From NCBI GenBank assembly GCA_029817715.1, contig JARUPY010000537.1, forward strand, positions 2,046,001 to 2,110,000: DNA of 64,000 nucleotides, in the 5' to 3' direction. Below the pieces are notes generated by a model, which did no database searches, was not told the origin of the DNA, and saw nothing but the letters and a program-made list of their open reading frames with translations. This DNA comes from Melastoma dodecandrum. Lineage: Eukaryota > Streptophyta > Magnoliopsida > Myrtales > Melastomataceae. Position 1 is the stretch's first letter. Every line of letters begins with the position of its first letter. Positions 46,620-58,718 of the stretch are shown piece after piece. A program made the position numbers and the translations under genes.

Positions 46620-47195
46620 ATAATGTTCGGTAAAACTTGATAATGTTTTTCAATATTCCTTAATATCTCAGAAAAGCTTCACCTGAATTTTACTCATTTT
46701 TAATATATGCTTTGTTTACTCATACGAATATCAGGTTTGTTTTCTCACGATTGCTAGAAATACATTATTCCCGATTATATTTCATGAAAATCTAATTTTG
46801 TTTGTAATTCTTGGATAGATTTATAGATACTAATTTACAATCAAATTATTTATTTGCGTAATTTAATTTGAAAAAATCCAAGATTTTCAATATTCCAATG
46901 TAAAAGTAAAAAATCTTCAAAACTAAAGTTAAAGATTCTATTAGATTACCCCGATATTATATATATAACTCTTACCGAATGCCCATACATTTCCAGAGAG
47001 TAGTGCATCGTAATCGAGCGCAGGGTTTCATCGATCCCATGGCAAATAGTTGGGAAGAATGAATTGCATGAAGATTTGCTAGAGGCAATTATTCAAGGAA
47101 CCTGTATTTGTTCCACATGAAGCTCGGTTGCGGTTAGAAAGGGCTACAATACTAAGAAGACTATTCCTTGGCTGATGCTGCCCTGAAGAAATACA
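46620..47195 (+). pseudogene. F-box/DUF295 promoter and N-terminal stub
   Basis: Promoter sequence shared with 40,200-40,385 and inverted 32,546-32,880. The ATG at 47,039 is followed by traces NSWEE and DLLEAIIQ (F-box) in two frames, then CICST and VAVRKGYNTKKTIPWLM. It then breaks off at 47,190. One indel already lies in the first codons. A third incomplete copy of the F-box family in this window. Confidence 0.68.
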
Positions 47196-47637
47196 CGATC
47201 AACGCCACCCCAGATGATCGCAGTAGTATTTTGCAGCAGGTTTAGCATTCTTTTGCAACTGCTGGATTATCCATCGATCTCTTTCTTCTTCCTCTGTTAA
47301 TTGGAAGCAACCTCCTGTTGCTGTTATTGGCATAAGGAGGAATGTTCGTCTTCAAGGGAAAGGAGTTGGTGCATGCAAGGAAGGACGAGGGTACTAGAGA
47401 TCATGAACCGACCCACTATAGTCTGGTGTGCTACTCGAGTCGAATCCGAGTTAACACACCGCAAGCCAAGGGAAAGAAAATTATCTACCGTGGTACTAAC
47501 AATTTCAGAATATCGAGTGAGGGAGGTGGAACTTACATTGCAAGATGTCAGTTAAAACTTACGAAAGATTTGAGCGAGTAGAAACATTCTAATGAATTGA
47601 CAGACACGGTGCCGCATGTAATAAACTGATAGAGAAA
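47196..47637. other. No gene seen
   Basis: Spacer between the F-box stub and the 3' end of the helicase gene. Short frames only. Confidence 0.4.
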
Positions 47638-50600
47638 TCACATGAAAACGTAGAATTTCATTGCCAATATGAGTTCACTTTTTCGGACATCATAAATGTA
47701 CGTTGCTTCCTCAGATATATGCTTTACTTGGTTGGAACCCGAGGTGGACTCCCCTGCATTTTTTCCGATATTCAGCCTCTTGAATTCCCCTGACATCTCA
47801 TCCAAATGTGATGCGGATTCCGAATCCTCGCCAAGACGAACGTTGCCCTTGGCACACTGAAAGGTGGAGACCAGCGCCCTTCGGCTCTGGATCTTGAAGT
47901 AAAAACCCTGGGCCTTACCATTTGCAACCAAATCCGCCCACACCGACCGGCTCTTCAGAAGTTTGCTCCCGTTCCCGAGAACCCATAAGCAGTGCCTTGC
48001 CCGTGTAAGGGTGACATTAGCTCTATTGGGGTCCTTCACAAACCCGATGAATCCACCTGAATTTGATCTGACAGTGGACACAATTATCACGCCATCTTCC
48101 CTGCCCTGGAAACCATCCACGGTTCTCACCTTGACAGAGAACCTGCTCTTTTCCTCGTACTTCTTCCCGATCTTCTCACAGATCAAAGTGACCTGACCTG
48201 AGCAAGGAGTTATCACTCCGATGCTGATCTGTTGTCCGGAAATCTCACAAGCTGAAAATAGGAACAATTACATCGAATCTCTCAGAGACCGGCAAAATGC
48301 ATATCAAGGGGAGAATGTACCTTTGTACAGATTATGCAGAATTGCTAGGACTGCATCGACCTCGGCGTAGTTTCTTTGGCTGCGCCTGCCTTTGCCGAGC
48401 TCCTCTCCGCCGTAGGCAATGTCTATGAAAGAGTAAGGGCCGAACATGGGACCCTTGAAGTAACGCTTCTCTAACCACTCTCCTTCACACTGGGTGCATC
48501 AAGGATTTGGCTTTGGTAGAAAGTCGATGTCGGGAAGCGACTGATCAAAGGATGCATCCTGTACTGAATATTCAAGAGGTGCCGGTGATAACCGAGAAAG
48601 CTCAGTCGGTCGAATAAACTCCTCCCGAACTTGGCCTGTTTGGAGACCTAGAGAACGCAGAACAATTCAAAGTCATCAGAATGTTGAAAAAGCTCTTCCT
48701 TGGAGCATTTGACCATAACAGGCCTACCTTGCTTTCCACCATCGGCGGTAATTGAAGTTCATCGCCGACGAGAACAACATGCCTTAACAAGGGCAGCTGC
48801 AGAGGAATCACCGATTCACATTCTTTCAGCTGCGCAGCCTCGTCAATGACCAAATACTTCAGTGGCACCTCATCCGTGTAACGATGCAGCTTATGCGAAC
48901 TGGCCGCGGTGCAGAAGATTAGCCGGGTAGATTTAAAACAGACTGCCCCCAGTGCCACTCTGCTCGTAAAAGTCGGAAGCCTTAATTTCTTGATGGATTC
49001 AATAAGACTTTTCGAAGCGGATATGCACTTCCATCTTGTAACCTCCAGGACAGACAACGCATCAGCAGAAGTTTCGGATGTGGCCAAATTGAAATTGTTC
49101 CAGGGAGATGAGAAGGCCTTTCTTAATTCCTTGGATTTCAGCCGTGGCTGAAGCAACAAAGTCTTGAGGAAATCAAGTGAGGTGAGCAGGGACAACACCT
49201 CATCTACGACAACCCAAGGAACAACACTTGAGGGCACATGAGATTGTAGAATGGACGCACATTCCCAGAGCATCCGTATGATGGATTTCAACCTTTCGTT
49301 GAAGAAATCGTGGAACAACTTGCGGTTCCGAGATCCCATCTTGTTTTCCTGTTCATTTTGGCAAAATATGTCGTACTGGAGAACACCGTTAGTGAGTAAA
49401 TCTGAGACACAAGTCAGACAGTGCTGCCAACCCGTGTTAGGAGCGAAGAACAAAGTGAGGCGCTGGACACGAAAATCCAAGAATATATCTTCAATGTCGG
49501 TACCCGAATCTATCTTTAACCGGTCCTTGTTCCCAAATATCAGCACATCCCTCAGGCGGCAGGAGGACATCCCACCGTGCTTGTAGGATTCTTGGATCAT
49601 CTTCACAACCCGTGACGAAATTTCCTTGATTGCTACATTCGTTGGTGCACAGACGAGAGTCCTGAACTTAGTCTTGAACAGGGCGAAGAGCAGCGTGGCC
49701 AGCGTCTTTGTCTTCCCTGTCCCCGGTGGTCCCCAAATCAGTTCCACAGCTGGTTTGTGTATGCATTTGAACTTCTTCAGGACTGTTGAGACCGCCCTCG
49801 CCTGTGAATCGTTTAGATTATCGAGGGGCAAAGGTCTCGAGTCACTATCTTCTGCGATGCATGAAATGCAATCACGCTCCGCCTTCAATCACAACAACTT
49901 AATTAAGGCTCCATCGAAATTTCTAGCAATGAGCCGATGAATCAATTGTAAGAATTACTATGGACGGCATTTACCTTTGACTTAGTGTGAAGGACATCAT
50001 TAATAATGATTAAATTCTCGGACAATCCCAGTGCGGTCCAGATCCTCTTCACAGTGGACATATTCACCAAATGCACAACAAACTCTGGCAACCAATCGCT
50101 GCGATCAGATGTCCATATTGCCTGAACCTTGAATCTCGTTGCCGATGCATTGTCGTCATTCTGATCATCATCGTTGTCATCGTCATCCCCCTTGATATTT
50201 CTCACCGTTGCGAATGCCCATTCGCTCCCGAGTTGTCGCACTTCCCGAATATCCTTGGGAGCAGCTGTCGTCAACAACAGCAGGTCGCCAGGCAAGGTTT
50301 TGTACGGCTCCTTATTTGGTTGTCCGCTCCTGTTTTTCCAACCATCAACTTCGACATCGAAGGTCGTCTTTTCCCCGTTTACGTCCTTCTTCCTAGTGGA
50401 AAACTGGACAACTTTCGCGTAAGGTCGGGCAAGGATGTCCTCGACGCTAGAGGAAATCCCGGCACGCGTCTCTTCCAGTAGAGGAAGCTCGTAAGACTGG
50501 AAGTACTGGGTGGTCGAGGAAAACGTGGAAGGGATACCTTTAACCTACGTACAACATAGTAACCAAATCAATGTCAGGATCTCTATCCTCATTGTGTATC

Positions 50601-50807
50601 CCCAAACAAACATGAAGAAAAGTTTAAAGAGGGATATGTTGTACTGACCCGGTGGGCGTGAAGGTGTTTGTCAAGGACGGCATCTATGGACCAGGAGAAG
50701 ACGACGTCCTCGATGTCATCTACACGAGCAGGCATGGGAGGAGGATTTGCCTTCTGTTTACCTGCGGACTTGTTCCTCGTCGTCATCGGAATACTTTGCT
50801 TAGCCAT
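47638..50807 (-). CDS. SEN1/UPF1-type superfamily 1 helicase, five exons, one frameshift
   Basis: Exons by GT-AG reading: 50,807-50,649, 50,544-49,975, 49,882-48,728, 48,635-48,321, 48,251-47,638. The start ATG ([13 protein letters not shown]) precedes [14 protein letters not shown], the mark of a plant SEN1-like group. Motifs: [17 protein letters not shown] (Walker A), [16 protein letters not shown] (II), GDELQLPP (III), [10 protein letters not shown] (IV), [17 protein letters not shown] (V), NVTLTRAR (VI). Such helicases unwind RNA or RNA-DNA hybrids. Exons 1-3 join in phase 0. Exon 4 is 315 nt, but exon 5 needs a phase-1 end, and its frame hits TAG at 48,473-48,471 while the family sequence ([21 protein letters not shown]) continues one frame over. 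So one base is missing in exon 4: a young pseudogene or a sequencing error. Confidence 0.86.
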
Positions 50808-51375
50808 CAAGGGGAGGGCGGTTGTGACGACCAAGAAAGACTAGGACGACTTGAAAAAGGAGAAAGTTGGACTTTTTTAAAGACTTAAAAAGACAAGGAA
50901 AAAAAGGGGACGCGACGTAATTTACGAAATGATCATGTCAAAAATTTACGAAATCACTTGAAACTTCAAGAATCAAATCCCGTTTGATTTAACGAGGCTC
51001 ATGAAATAATAGGCTTCTGTTTCGTATTGACGAAAAATACGAAAGCGACTAACGGTACGTGTACGTAATCGCGACATTAGCCGCGGGGAATGAAAGTCAT
51101 CTCTATCATTAGTTGCCTAGAAAAAGGGGAACAAAAGCCATCCGTATCATTAGAACAAATTGTAAGAGCGCCCTCTGTAATGCCTCAACTCAAATTCGGG
51201 ACAGGAACAATCATTATCGGCCCATTATGAGCCTCAAGTTTATTCTCCCAAAATGGCCAAGGCCCAGGCCCAACTAACGGATCAAGGATAAATTATTTTT
51301 TCATTCAGTTAGAAATTTAAGTTTTTCTTTTCTTTCTTTTGCCAAAAAAGGTGATTGGTCAATTCTTTTCGAAAA
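50808..51375. other. Upstream region of the helicase gene
   Basis: No gene and no clear TATA box. AT-rich toward 51,300. Confidence 0.35.
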
Positions 51376-52540
51376 CGGCTAACGATTGATGCACGTAGAC
51401 TTTATTAAATTTTGACAAAAATTTTAATAATATTTATTAAAAATCGACATTTTTTTAGAAAAATAATTAGTAGATTACTAAAAAAATTAATAATTGGTTA
51501 CTAATTTTTCACTGTTCGAAGATTTGGAAAGTTACTAAAAAAAATTACTAAACTTTTTATTAACCGAATACTTTAAAAAACGATCAGTTTAGTAACCGAT
51601 TACTTAAAAAATTGTGATTTTAAAATTTTTTTTAGTAATTGTTACTAAAATTTCACTATTTTTTTAGTAACCGATTACTTAAAAAATTGTGATTTTAAAA
51701 TTTTTTTTAGTAATCGTTACTAAAATTTCACTATTTTTTTAGTAATTGATTACTAAACTAACTGTTTTTTTAATACACGGTAACTAAAAAGTTTAGTAAT
51801 TTTTTTTAATAACTTTTCGAATCGTCAAACAGTGAAAAATTAGTAACGGTTACTAATTTTTTGTCGAAAAATTCAGTAATGATTTACTAATTTTGTAACC
51901 AAAATTTACCAATTACTATTTAACATAGTAAAGTCGTTAATAAATTACCAAATTTTTTAATCTTTTTTGTAATCGTTTACTACTTTTTAAATGAAATTAA
52001 GTAAACAATTACTAAACTTTTTAGTAATTTTACAAAATAGTTTAATTTTGTAAAATTACTAAAAAGTTTAGTAATTATTTACTGAATTTTGTTCAAAAAG
52101 TAGTAAACGATTACGAAAAAAAATTAAAAAAATTATTAATTTACTAACGACTTTAGTATATTAAACAGTAATTTACTAATTTCGATTACAAAATTTGTAA
52201 ATTATTAATAAATTTTTCTACAAAAAATTAGTAAACGTTAATAATTTTTCACTTTTTGTAGTAACGATTACTAAAGTTTAACAGTAAAATTTTAATACCG
52301 ATTACTAAAAAAAAAATGTAAAATCACCATTTTTTTAATAATCGATTTCTAAACTGACCGTTTTTTTAGTAATCAGTTACTAAAAAGTTTTGTAATTTTT
52401 TTTAGTAACTTTCTGAATCTTCAAACAGTGAAAAATTAATAACCTTACGAATTTTTTTTAGTAATTTACTAATCATTTTTAGTAAACATTACTAAAATTT
52501 TTATCGAAATTTATTAAAGCACCTAACGATTACGTGGACA
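51376..52540. mobile_element. AT-rich foldback (MITE-like) element
   Basis: About 1.15 kb of repeated 'agtaa(c/t)(c/t)gattact' motifs arranged as nested inverted repeats. For example, 51,508-51,600 ('cactgttcgaagatttgg' through 'cagtttagtaaccg') is the approximate reverse complement of 51,745-51,835, and a further copy lies at 52,340-52,440. A 75-bp unit is tandemly doubled near 51,592-51,741. The outer ends are similar in inverse orientation ('taacgattgatgcacgtag' at 51,379 and 'gcacctaacgattacgtgg' at 52,520). No transposase. The superfamily is undecided. Confidence 0.7.
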
Positions 52541-53130
52541 GCTCCCCTTCTTTTCCTTTTAGTCAGTGGCCTGTTGTCCCTGTTTTGGGTATCCCTTGAA
52601 GGACCAGCAGCGAAGTGGCTATCCTCTTTGCCCTCTCTGTGCCGTGTCCCGACAGCTCTGTCAACGGTATGACTGCACCGAACCTTCTTATGCATGCAAG
52701 GTTCCCTAAGTCTCTCTTGCACAAGGAGAGCAGGATCGTCACCGCATTCTCAGACCCATCCGTGTAACATCCATCAAGACGGGAATCAGGCCGGTTTTTA
52801 CCATAGCGACCTTAGCATCCTGGCAGCTTGCTGGGACGGATAAAACGATTGAACAGTGCCGTCGCAGCATCTTTCTTCCCTCTGACGGTCCCCACCTGGA
52901 GCAGCTCGACCAAGGCCGGAATAGCCCCAGAAGCACCAATTATTATTTTGTTCTCCTCTCCCAGAGACAAACTAAACAAGGTTGCTGCTTGTAAATACTT
53001 CAAATAGGCAACCTGGAATCCGACATAGTTCCATCAATCTGAATGGCGGATAAAGCAAGCTGGTCAAAATTCGTATACCGGCACATAGGAAGCGAGGACT
53101 GCAATCTGAAAGTTCAAGTCACTGACCTGC
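52503..53130 (-). pseudogene. U-box/ARM-repeat E3 ligase fragment (ARM repeats)
   Basis: Minus-strand frames give [47 protein letters not shown], then, after a frameshift, NAVTILLSLCKRDLGNL and GAVIPLTELSGHGTERAKRI. This is the ARM-repeat region and C-terminus of plant U-box proteins (PUB10-14 type). These are ubiquitin ligases in immunity and hormone signalling. The U-box and N-terminal domain are missing, and the frame is broken near 52,800 and upstream of 53,000. It ends where the foldback element begins. Confidence 0.78.
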
Positions 53131-54240
53131 ATTTAAAAAAAAAAAAACATACAGATTAAAAGACAATCCCACCAGGCAAGAATCCCATAGCGAAACTATC
53201 AGATGATGCAGTCACAGAAGATCAAGCAGCAGATGGCCTCAAAACTCAGCAGAAGCCGATCCTACTGCCTCAGCACCGATGCTTAACACCGCTGCAGGTT
53301 ATGCCGCTGCTACCGCTACAATAAATTTCAGCCACCCAGATATACCGCAGAAGTCACATTAACAACAGCATACAACAGCAATAGTATATACAACAGCAAG
53401 CCCCCAGCCAACGAATGCCTGACCATTTACCGAATAACCAATCTCAAACACGCCAGCAGCTACCTGTGCAGAATATGCAAAACGATGGGCCAGCAGGCAT
53501 AAGCCAGTTTATCACCTATATTGCCTCCTGTTTCTGGTTTTAATCAGTCCAATCTACCAAATGTCTTTGGACAGAACACTAACCTAGATGTTCCTACGAA
53601 TCCACTGGAGAACTCTATGGAACAAGGAAGAATTCCACACCCACGCCAGTCACAGCAGGATAGTTCGCAACTAACGCCGCCGCAGTCTGCTCAGTAAGCT
53701 GCTCTCCAGACATCTTCCGTCATGCAACCGGCCACAGTCCAGTCGGCTGCCGTTTTCGATCCCCAACAAAGTCAACAAACCACTGCTCACCAACCTGCAC
53801 AGCATGAGACACCCTCAACAACAGCAACAACGACGTATATTACATCAGCAACAACACCCAGTACATAAACAGTCAGATCCCAAAGCATAAGAAGCACCTC
53901 TCCTGGCTGATGGTATCGACAGACTTTGCACCATTTCTTCCACCACTCTTTCAAGGCCCCTGACTCGATCTTCCAAGCGAAACATGATGAAACAGAACAA
54001 ATTTCAGTAACATACAGAGAGGTGAGCAGTCATCAAGCAGTCAGCTTTACCTGGAAAACCACGAGCAGCAGAAACTCTTCTCAATTCAAGCATTAGAGAA
54101 GGTCTCCAAATCAAATGAATCTACCCAGCCCAGGCCAAAGAAAAGAAGCCAGACAAAAACAATGATCAAGTCCAAAGGGAAACCCAAAGAAAAGGACTAA
54201 CCAATTACAACAAAAATGAGAGCCTGAGAGGAACGGCAGC
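53131..54240 (+). pseudogene. Gln/Asn/Ser-rich fragment, possibly coactivator-like
   Basis: A broken plus-strand frame (about 53,540-53,900) reads QSNLPNVFGQNTNLDVPTN, HPRQSQQDSSQLTPPQSAQ, a stop, then QTSSVMQPATVQSAAVFDP and QQSQQTTAHQPAQ. The style is that of Mediator subunit 15-like or similar plant coactivators, but low-complexity sequence makes this weak. Stops and shifts show it is not an active gene. Confidence 0.3.
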
Positions 54241-54242
54241 AG

Positions 54243-55430
54243 ACAGATTCTCCCATGTTTGGTGATCAGCTGCACCTCTCGCCCGACTGTAGCAGGCACA
54301 CATTTCCTGACATCCACGAACAGCAGCGACCAACCTCCCATCCTCCCGACATCTTCTCCGACGGTCGTCTCTACGCCCAGCACTTCAATCCGAGCATCAA
54401 GCTCCGGCTCTGAGGCAGCTCCCTGTTCCAGCTTACCGGTCAGCTTCAGAACCAGCAACGGCCAGCTAACTCCACCCGGCTGCACCAGCCCTCCGCAGCG
54501 GACCTCCCTCCTACGTCTCCCGGCAGTCACTTCAGCAGAGGCTCCCGTTCAACCCGAGACAGACCACTCACCCCCCAAGATCGACAGCTGCGATGGCCAG
54601 CCCCCTTCCCCGGACGTCCCTCTTCAGCCCCAGCACCTCCCGACGCCCCTAGTCAGCCAGCAGCTCCGCGGCGGCTCCGGCAAACCCCTCAGCTCCGGCG
54701 ATCTCCAATCCCCAAGGCGGCAACCCAGTCTCTCCGACGTTCCCGAGTCTAGCAGCGGCAGATCCCCTCCTCCAGACCACAAATCAGCGGCGAACCCTGG
54801 CGGCAGCAACCCACGTCGGCCCCGACACCCCCGACGCCCGTAGAACGCCCTCCGGCACCTCTCCTGCCACCCTCTCCAAGCCCAGAACCGGCGATGACGA
54901 AACTCCTCCTTCCTCCGGCGCTCTACAGGTCAGGAGACGACGACCTCCCCCCCCCCAGACGTCTCCCAAGTCGGAGAGAACGGACCCGCTTCCCTCGGGC
55001 ACCTCCAAGTCCGGCCACCGCGAACCACGGCCTCCCCGGCGCTTCCTCTGCTGGCAACGGTGGCGAGTTAACCCCCCTCCGGCGTCCCCCTTGGCGTCGG
55101 CGAAGCCGCGGAGGAACCTCCCTGGGTTGTTTCCAGATCCGACTCCGGCCGCCCTCACCCTCAGATCTGTTTCGTCGGCGACTCCCCATCCTCATCCCGA
55201 CCTCCAGGAGGGCCAGCTTGTCGACCACGCAGCTCCGGGGACCTTCAGCTCCAGCGATCCTCGATCCACGACGACCCCAGCCTCCTCGGACTCCCCACGC
55301 ACCCACTCACGACGGCGACGAGGTTCGTGGATCCAGCGCCGACGGACTCTACCACCTGAGACGCGGTTGACGACGCCGTCGCCTCTTCAGTCGTGCGATC
55401 GCCCCGACTCCACGCCTGGATCGCGCTGAG
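54243..55430. other. GC-rich tract open on both strands
   Basis: A sharply GC-rich island with long frames on both strands, Pro/Ser/Arg-rich in all of them, and no domain. I read it as compositional rather than coding. It leads into LTR/R1-like sequence, so it could be the GC-rich part of a long LTR or leader. Confidence 0.45.
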
Positions 55431-56500
55431 GGAACTTCGTTCGGGTGAGCTGAGGGTGAGGAGGAGGTAAGGTTGTTTTCTTTTAGTTTAGTTTGTTAAA
55501 GAGTTTCTTTTAACAATTGTCAGACGACGTGTTTTCCTTTAAATTTTTGGTCATCGTAAATGTTTTAGTTGATTTCATTAAATTAATACGATTTTCTTAT
55601 AGTTAAGAGTTTCATCTATTTAATCAACATGATTTCATCATGTTTAAGATTACTTGGAATTTTTATGTACGATTTAATGTTTTACCTCGGTGCATAACGA
55701 ACATCACTCTTAATTTATTTTGCATGTAAAACACGACGGGTTTCTCGGACATCACCGACAATCTACGCCAAATACACATCTCAATCAAAATGGTAAAACA
55801 AGCCTTACCATTCTTAGTTTAATCGAATTCCATTAGAATTTGACGATACTAAGCACGTTTACATTTTTTTTATATGTACATCGAGAATTTAATCTCGGAA
55901 GCTCAATCCTAAATTTCGAAGATTAGCTCGAAGGCGCGTGAAGCAAACTGCGCAGATCTAACCCGGTTTAAAAAATCGTGCGCTCAAAAACTTAAAGCGG
56001 CTCCAACCTTCAATCAAGGGTGAATTTTTATTTAAACTCACATGTAACGAATTGCGGGTCCAAGTACATAGGCCCGCAATAATCGCCATTCTCCGTTTTT
56101 TTATCTAAATAATTGTTTGTGATTGCGCGTGTGCTTAGGCTTTAGGTTATACGTCGCATGATTAGTTTTAATCAAACAAACCTAAATTCGGGTCCAACGC
56201 CTGTTAAAACGTCGATAAAAGTCTGGCCCACTCCCAAATCGGGCCCAACACCCGTCAATCAAAAGTTACATTTTTTGGACAAATCGCCACCCTTTTTACA
56301 TGTGGCAGAATATTAAGGTTAGTAAATAGGAATCCCCGAACCCAAACTCTGATTTTTCCGACATAAAATCATACTTTTAAACTAAGTCGGTGGCGACTCC
56401 GAATAAAGTTTTTCCAAAGTTTAAACTGAACCCCACTACACTATTTTTCGGAGCCATTTAGGATGAGGTGACGGCAATTCGAGCCGCTCCTTGGGCCCTC
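55431..56500 (+). repeat. R1 repeat, copy d
   Basis: The AT-rich first part shares 'ttattttgcatg(t/a)aaaaca' with copy a. Then come the 'gtccaagtacataggcccgca', 'ggctttaggttatacgtcgcatg' and 'gggtccaacgcctgtt' blocks and the PBS-like AAGTCGGTGGCGACTCCG (about 56,385-56,402). It faces copy e head to head, only about 240 bases apart. Confidence 0.75.
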
Positions 56501-56739
56501 CCCAAAATTTGCGAGCGAGGTCTTAACGCAGCATTTCACTCACCACCTTCAGGGAATGGAGGTGGTTGGCGAAACGCCCCACAGACCCACTCGCGAATCG
56601 AGGGAAGGCCCTACCCTGGGCCTCTTTCCGCAACGTCTGGCGTTCAAGCCATAACGCAGACCGGACTAGGCCTCGGGGGGAGCGGGCCCGGATCCTTGGG
56701 CTTGCCGGAACCGCTTGCGCGCACGCTAGGCCCGCAATG

Positions 56740-57485
56740 GGCGCGCGTACACCCTCCAGCATAGCACGCGCGTGATGGTTCGGACGACCCAAGAATTCGG
56801 ATCTGCTTCTTCGAGGCCTATTCGGTCAGCATCACGACTCAAGCGTCGGACGCTGCGGAAGGGAACTGGGTTGGGTCCTCCCTTGGTTCCTGAATAAGTC
56901 TGCAGGGCGTTTCGCCAGTCGTCTCCCGTTCTATGAAGGTGACGGGCGAAAAGTTTGCGCTAAGGCCTCGTTTGTTAACTTGTGGGAGGATTCAGGGCGT
57001 GGCTTGTGTCGCAATTACCCATCCATGATGGCTCCATAAAAAACATGTTTGATGTTGTTTAACCTAGGAAAACTACACGGAGTCGCGACTGACTTAATTT
57101 TGAAAATTGGTTTAAGTCGGAAAAAAACCAGAGTGAGTTCAGGGATTCTAAACTTATATTTGTTGATTTACACCAACATGCAGTAATAAACCTAAGTGCC
57201 CAGCGACATGCGCATAAACACAAACAATTATTAAGATAAAAGGATATGAGAATGGGTGGTGACTGCGGGCCTATGCACTTGGGCCCGCAACCCGTTACAA
57301 GTGGAAATAAATAATTCGAGAAAGCCCTTACTTCCTATCTGTACCTCAAGTTTGTCGGTCGGGGCCGCTTTACTTCAGACCGACGGTTTTTAGGTTGAGG
57401 TAGATCCAACCAAATGCGGTTTGTTATAAGCGTCTTCAAGGCTTCAATCTTCAAAATTCGTTTTGTCGAATTCCCGTGGAGCTCG
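56740..57485 (-). repeat. R1 repeat, copy e
   Basis: Same block order as copy c (33.9-34.8 kb): 'gcacgcgcgtg', 'catcacgactcaagcg', 'gggtcctcccttgg', 'acggagtcgcgactgactta', 'acttgggcccgcaacc'. It is inverted relative to copy d. The GC-rich part between them (56,480-56,740) shows short frames only. Confidence 0.75.
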
Positions 57486-57599
57486 ATTAATTTTCATGCA
57501 AATCAAACCAGAAAGCGATGGAGGCTAGAAAATTCTAATTGAATATTTAAAACAATTAAGTCGGAATGACAATTACGGGACGTTGCGTGGCCCATTGTT

Positions 57600-57960
57600 G
57601 TTGATCCTCCATGATGTCGGAAGTATTTGGTCGTCGACATGCTAACTACGGGGTAGACCACTGAGGTTGTTGCCAGCAAGGTTGAGTCTTCTAAGTGCAG
57701 ACAGTTTCGCGACCGCAGTAGGAACAGAACCAACCAAAAGGTTGTCGCCCAAGTTAAGATCGAATAGCAAACCCAGTTTCCCGAGTTCATCCGGAATCTC
57801 TCCGTTGAAATGATTATCCGACAGGTCAAGCAGTTGCAGGCGAGGCATGCTTCCGAGTTCAGGTGGTATCTCACCGGAGAAATTGTTCTTAGAGAGCTTC
57901 AAGCTAGTCAAGTTTACATACTCCGAGAAATTTGTTAGCAGATTTACGCGCGCTCTCAGG
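57600..57960 (-). pseudogene. LRR receptor kinase ectodomain scrap
   Basis: A minus-strand frame gives SEYVNLTSLKLSKNNFSGEI, PPELGSMPRLQLLDLSDNHF, NGEIPDELGKLGLLFDLNLG and LSALRRLNLAGNNLSG, four plant LRRs. It is cut on both sides: R1 copy e lies downstream, and upstream sequence turns AT-rich near 57,960. A stray piece of an LRR receptor kinase, different from the repeats of the gene at 5073. Confidence 0.8.
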
Positions 57961-58504
57961 CCTAGCACGTGCGCGGCAGATAACTCTATGAAAGTAGAGT
58001 TATTTAGGAATTTGTAAATCATATATTATATTTTTATCTGATTCCTCTGTCGATATCGTTAGACACGCTATCTAAATCTTATCGGATCACATCGATACAA
58101 AATGTGTTTGAACATTGTCTAGCACACTTACATCATTAGCTAATCATTTCCAAGACATTAACATGAAATTAGTGTCCAAGTAGTAAGGAGTTTGGATTCG
58201 TTTAAGGAGGTCCCACCTACCATAGGTTTAATCAGGCAACAAAAAATCATATCCAACGCATGATTTTATTCGAATAAAATTTTGGATGGAAAAGTTTTTT
58301 TATTTTGACGGGTTAAATTTTTATTGAAAAATGTGAAAAATTTTGACTGTGCTTGATTCCTCTTAATCCCAAACAAAAAACATAAATATAATTAAAAGAA
58401 AAGATTGACTTCTAAAGTTCTAATAATCTACTACTTGCAATAATCTCCTAAATGCACGAACTCGTACTAAACTTATGAGCACCAACCAACCCCATCATCT
58501 AATA

Positions 58505-58718
58505 GTGTGTTTGGTTTAAGGATTCAGCCATGAAATGGAATGGACTAATAGTCTTATTTATTTCTCTTTTCTTATCCTTTTTTATTTCATTCCCTTCCTT
58601 TTCATTCCAATTTCTTAAATTTTTTAAAAATATATAAGAAATTGGTATTCCCTCCCTCGGGAATGCCCATCCCATTGTCAATTCCATTCTCTTCCTCTTC
58701 TTCATTGACTAAACACAC
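58505..58718. mobile_element. MITE-like element, 214 bp
   Basis: The ends GTGTGTTTGGTT and (reverse complement) GTGTGTTTAGTC form imperfect terminal inverted repeats, and the interior has matching 'ggaatgg' and 'ccatt' stretches, as in hAT-type MITEs. Another inverted match ('gaaaccaaacggg' at about 59,085) may mark a larger or nested element. No clear target duplication. Confidence 0.5.

Noticed and set aside
54243..55430. A 194-residue Ser/Pro-rich secreted or wall protein gene
   Set aside because: Equal-quality frames exist on the other strand, there is no signal peptide, and the composition explains the open frames.
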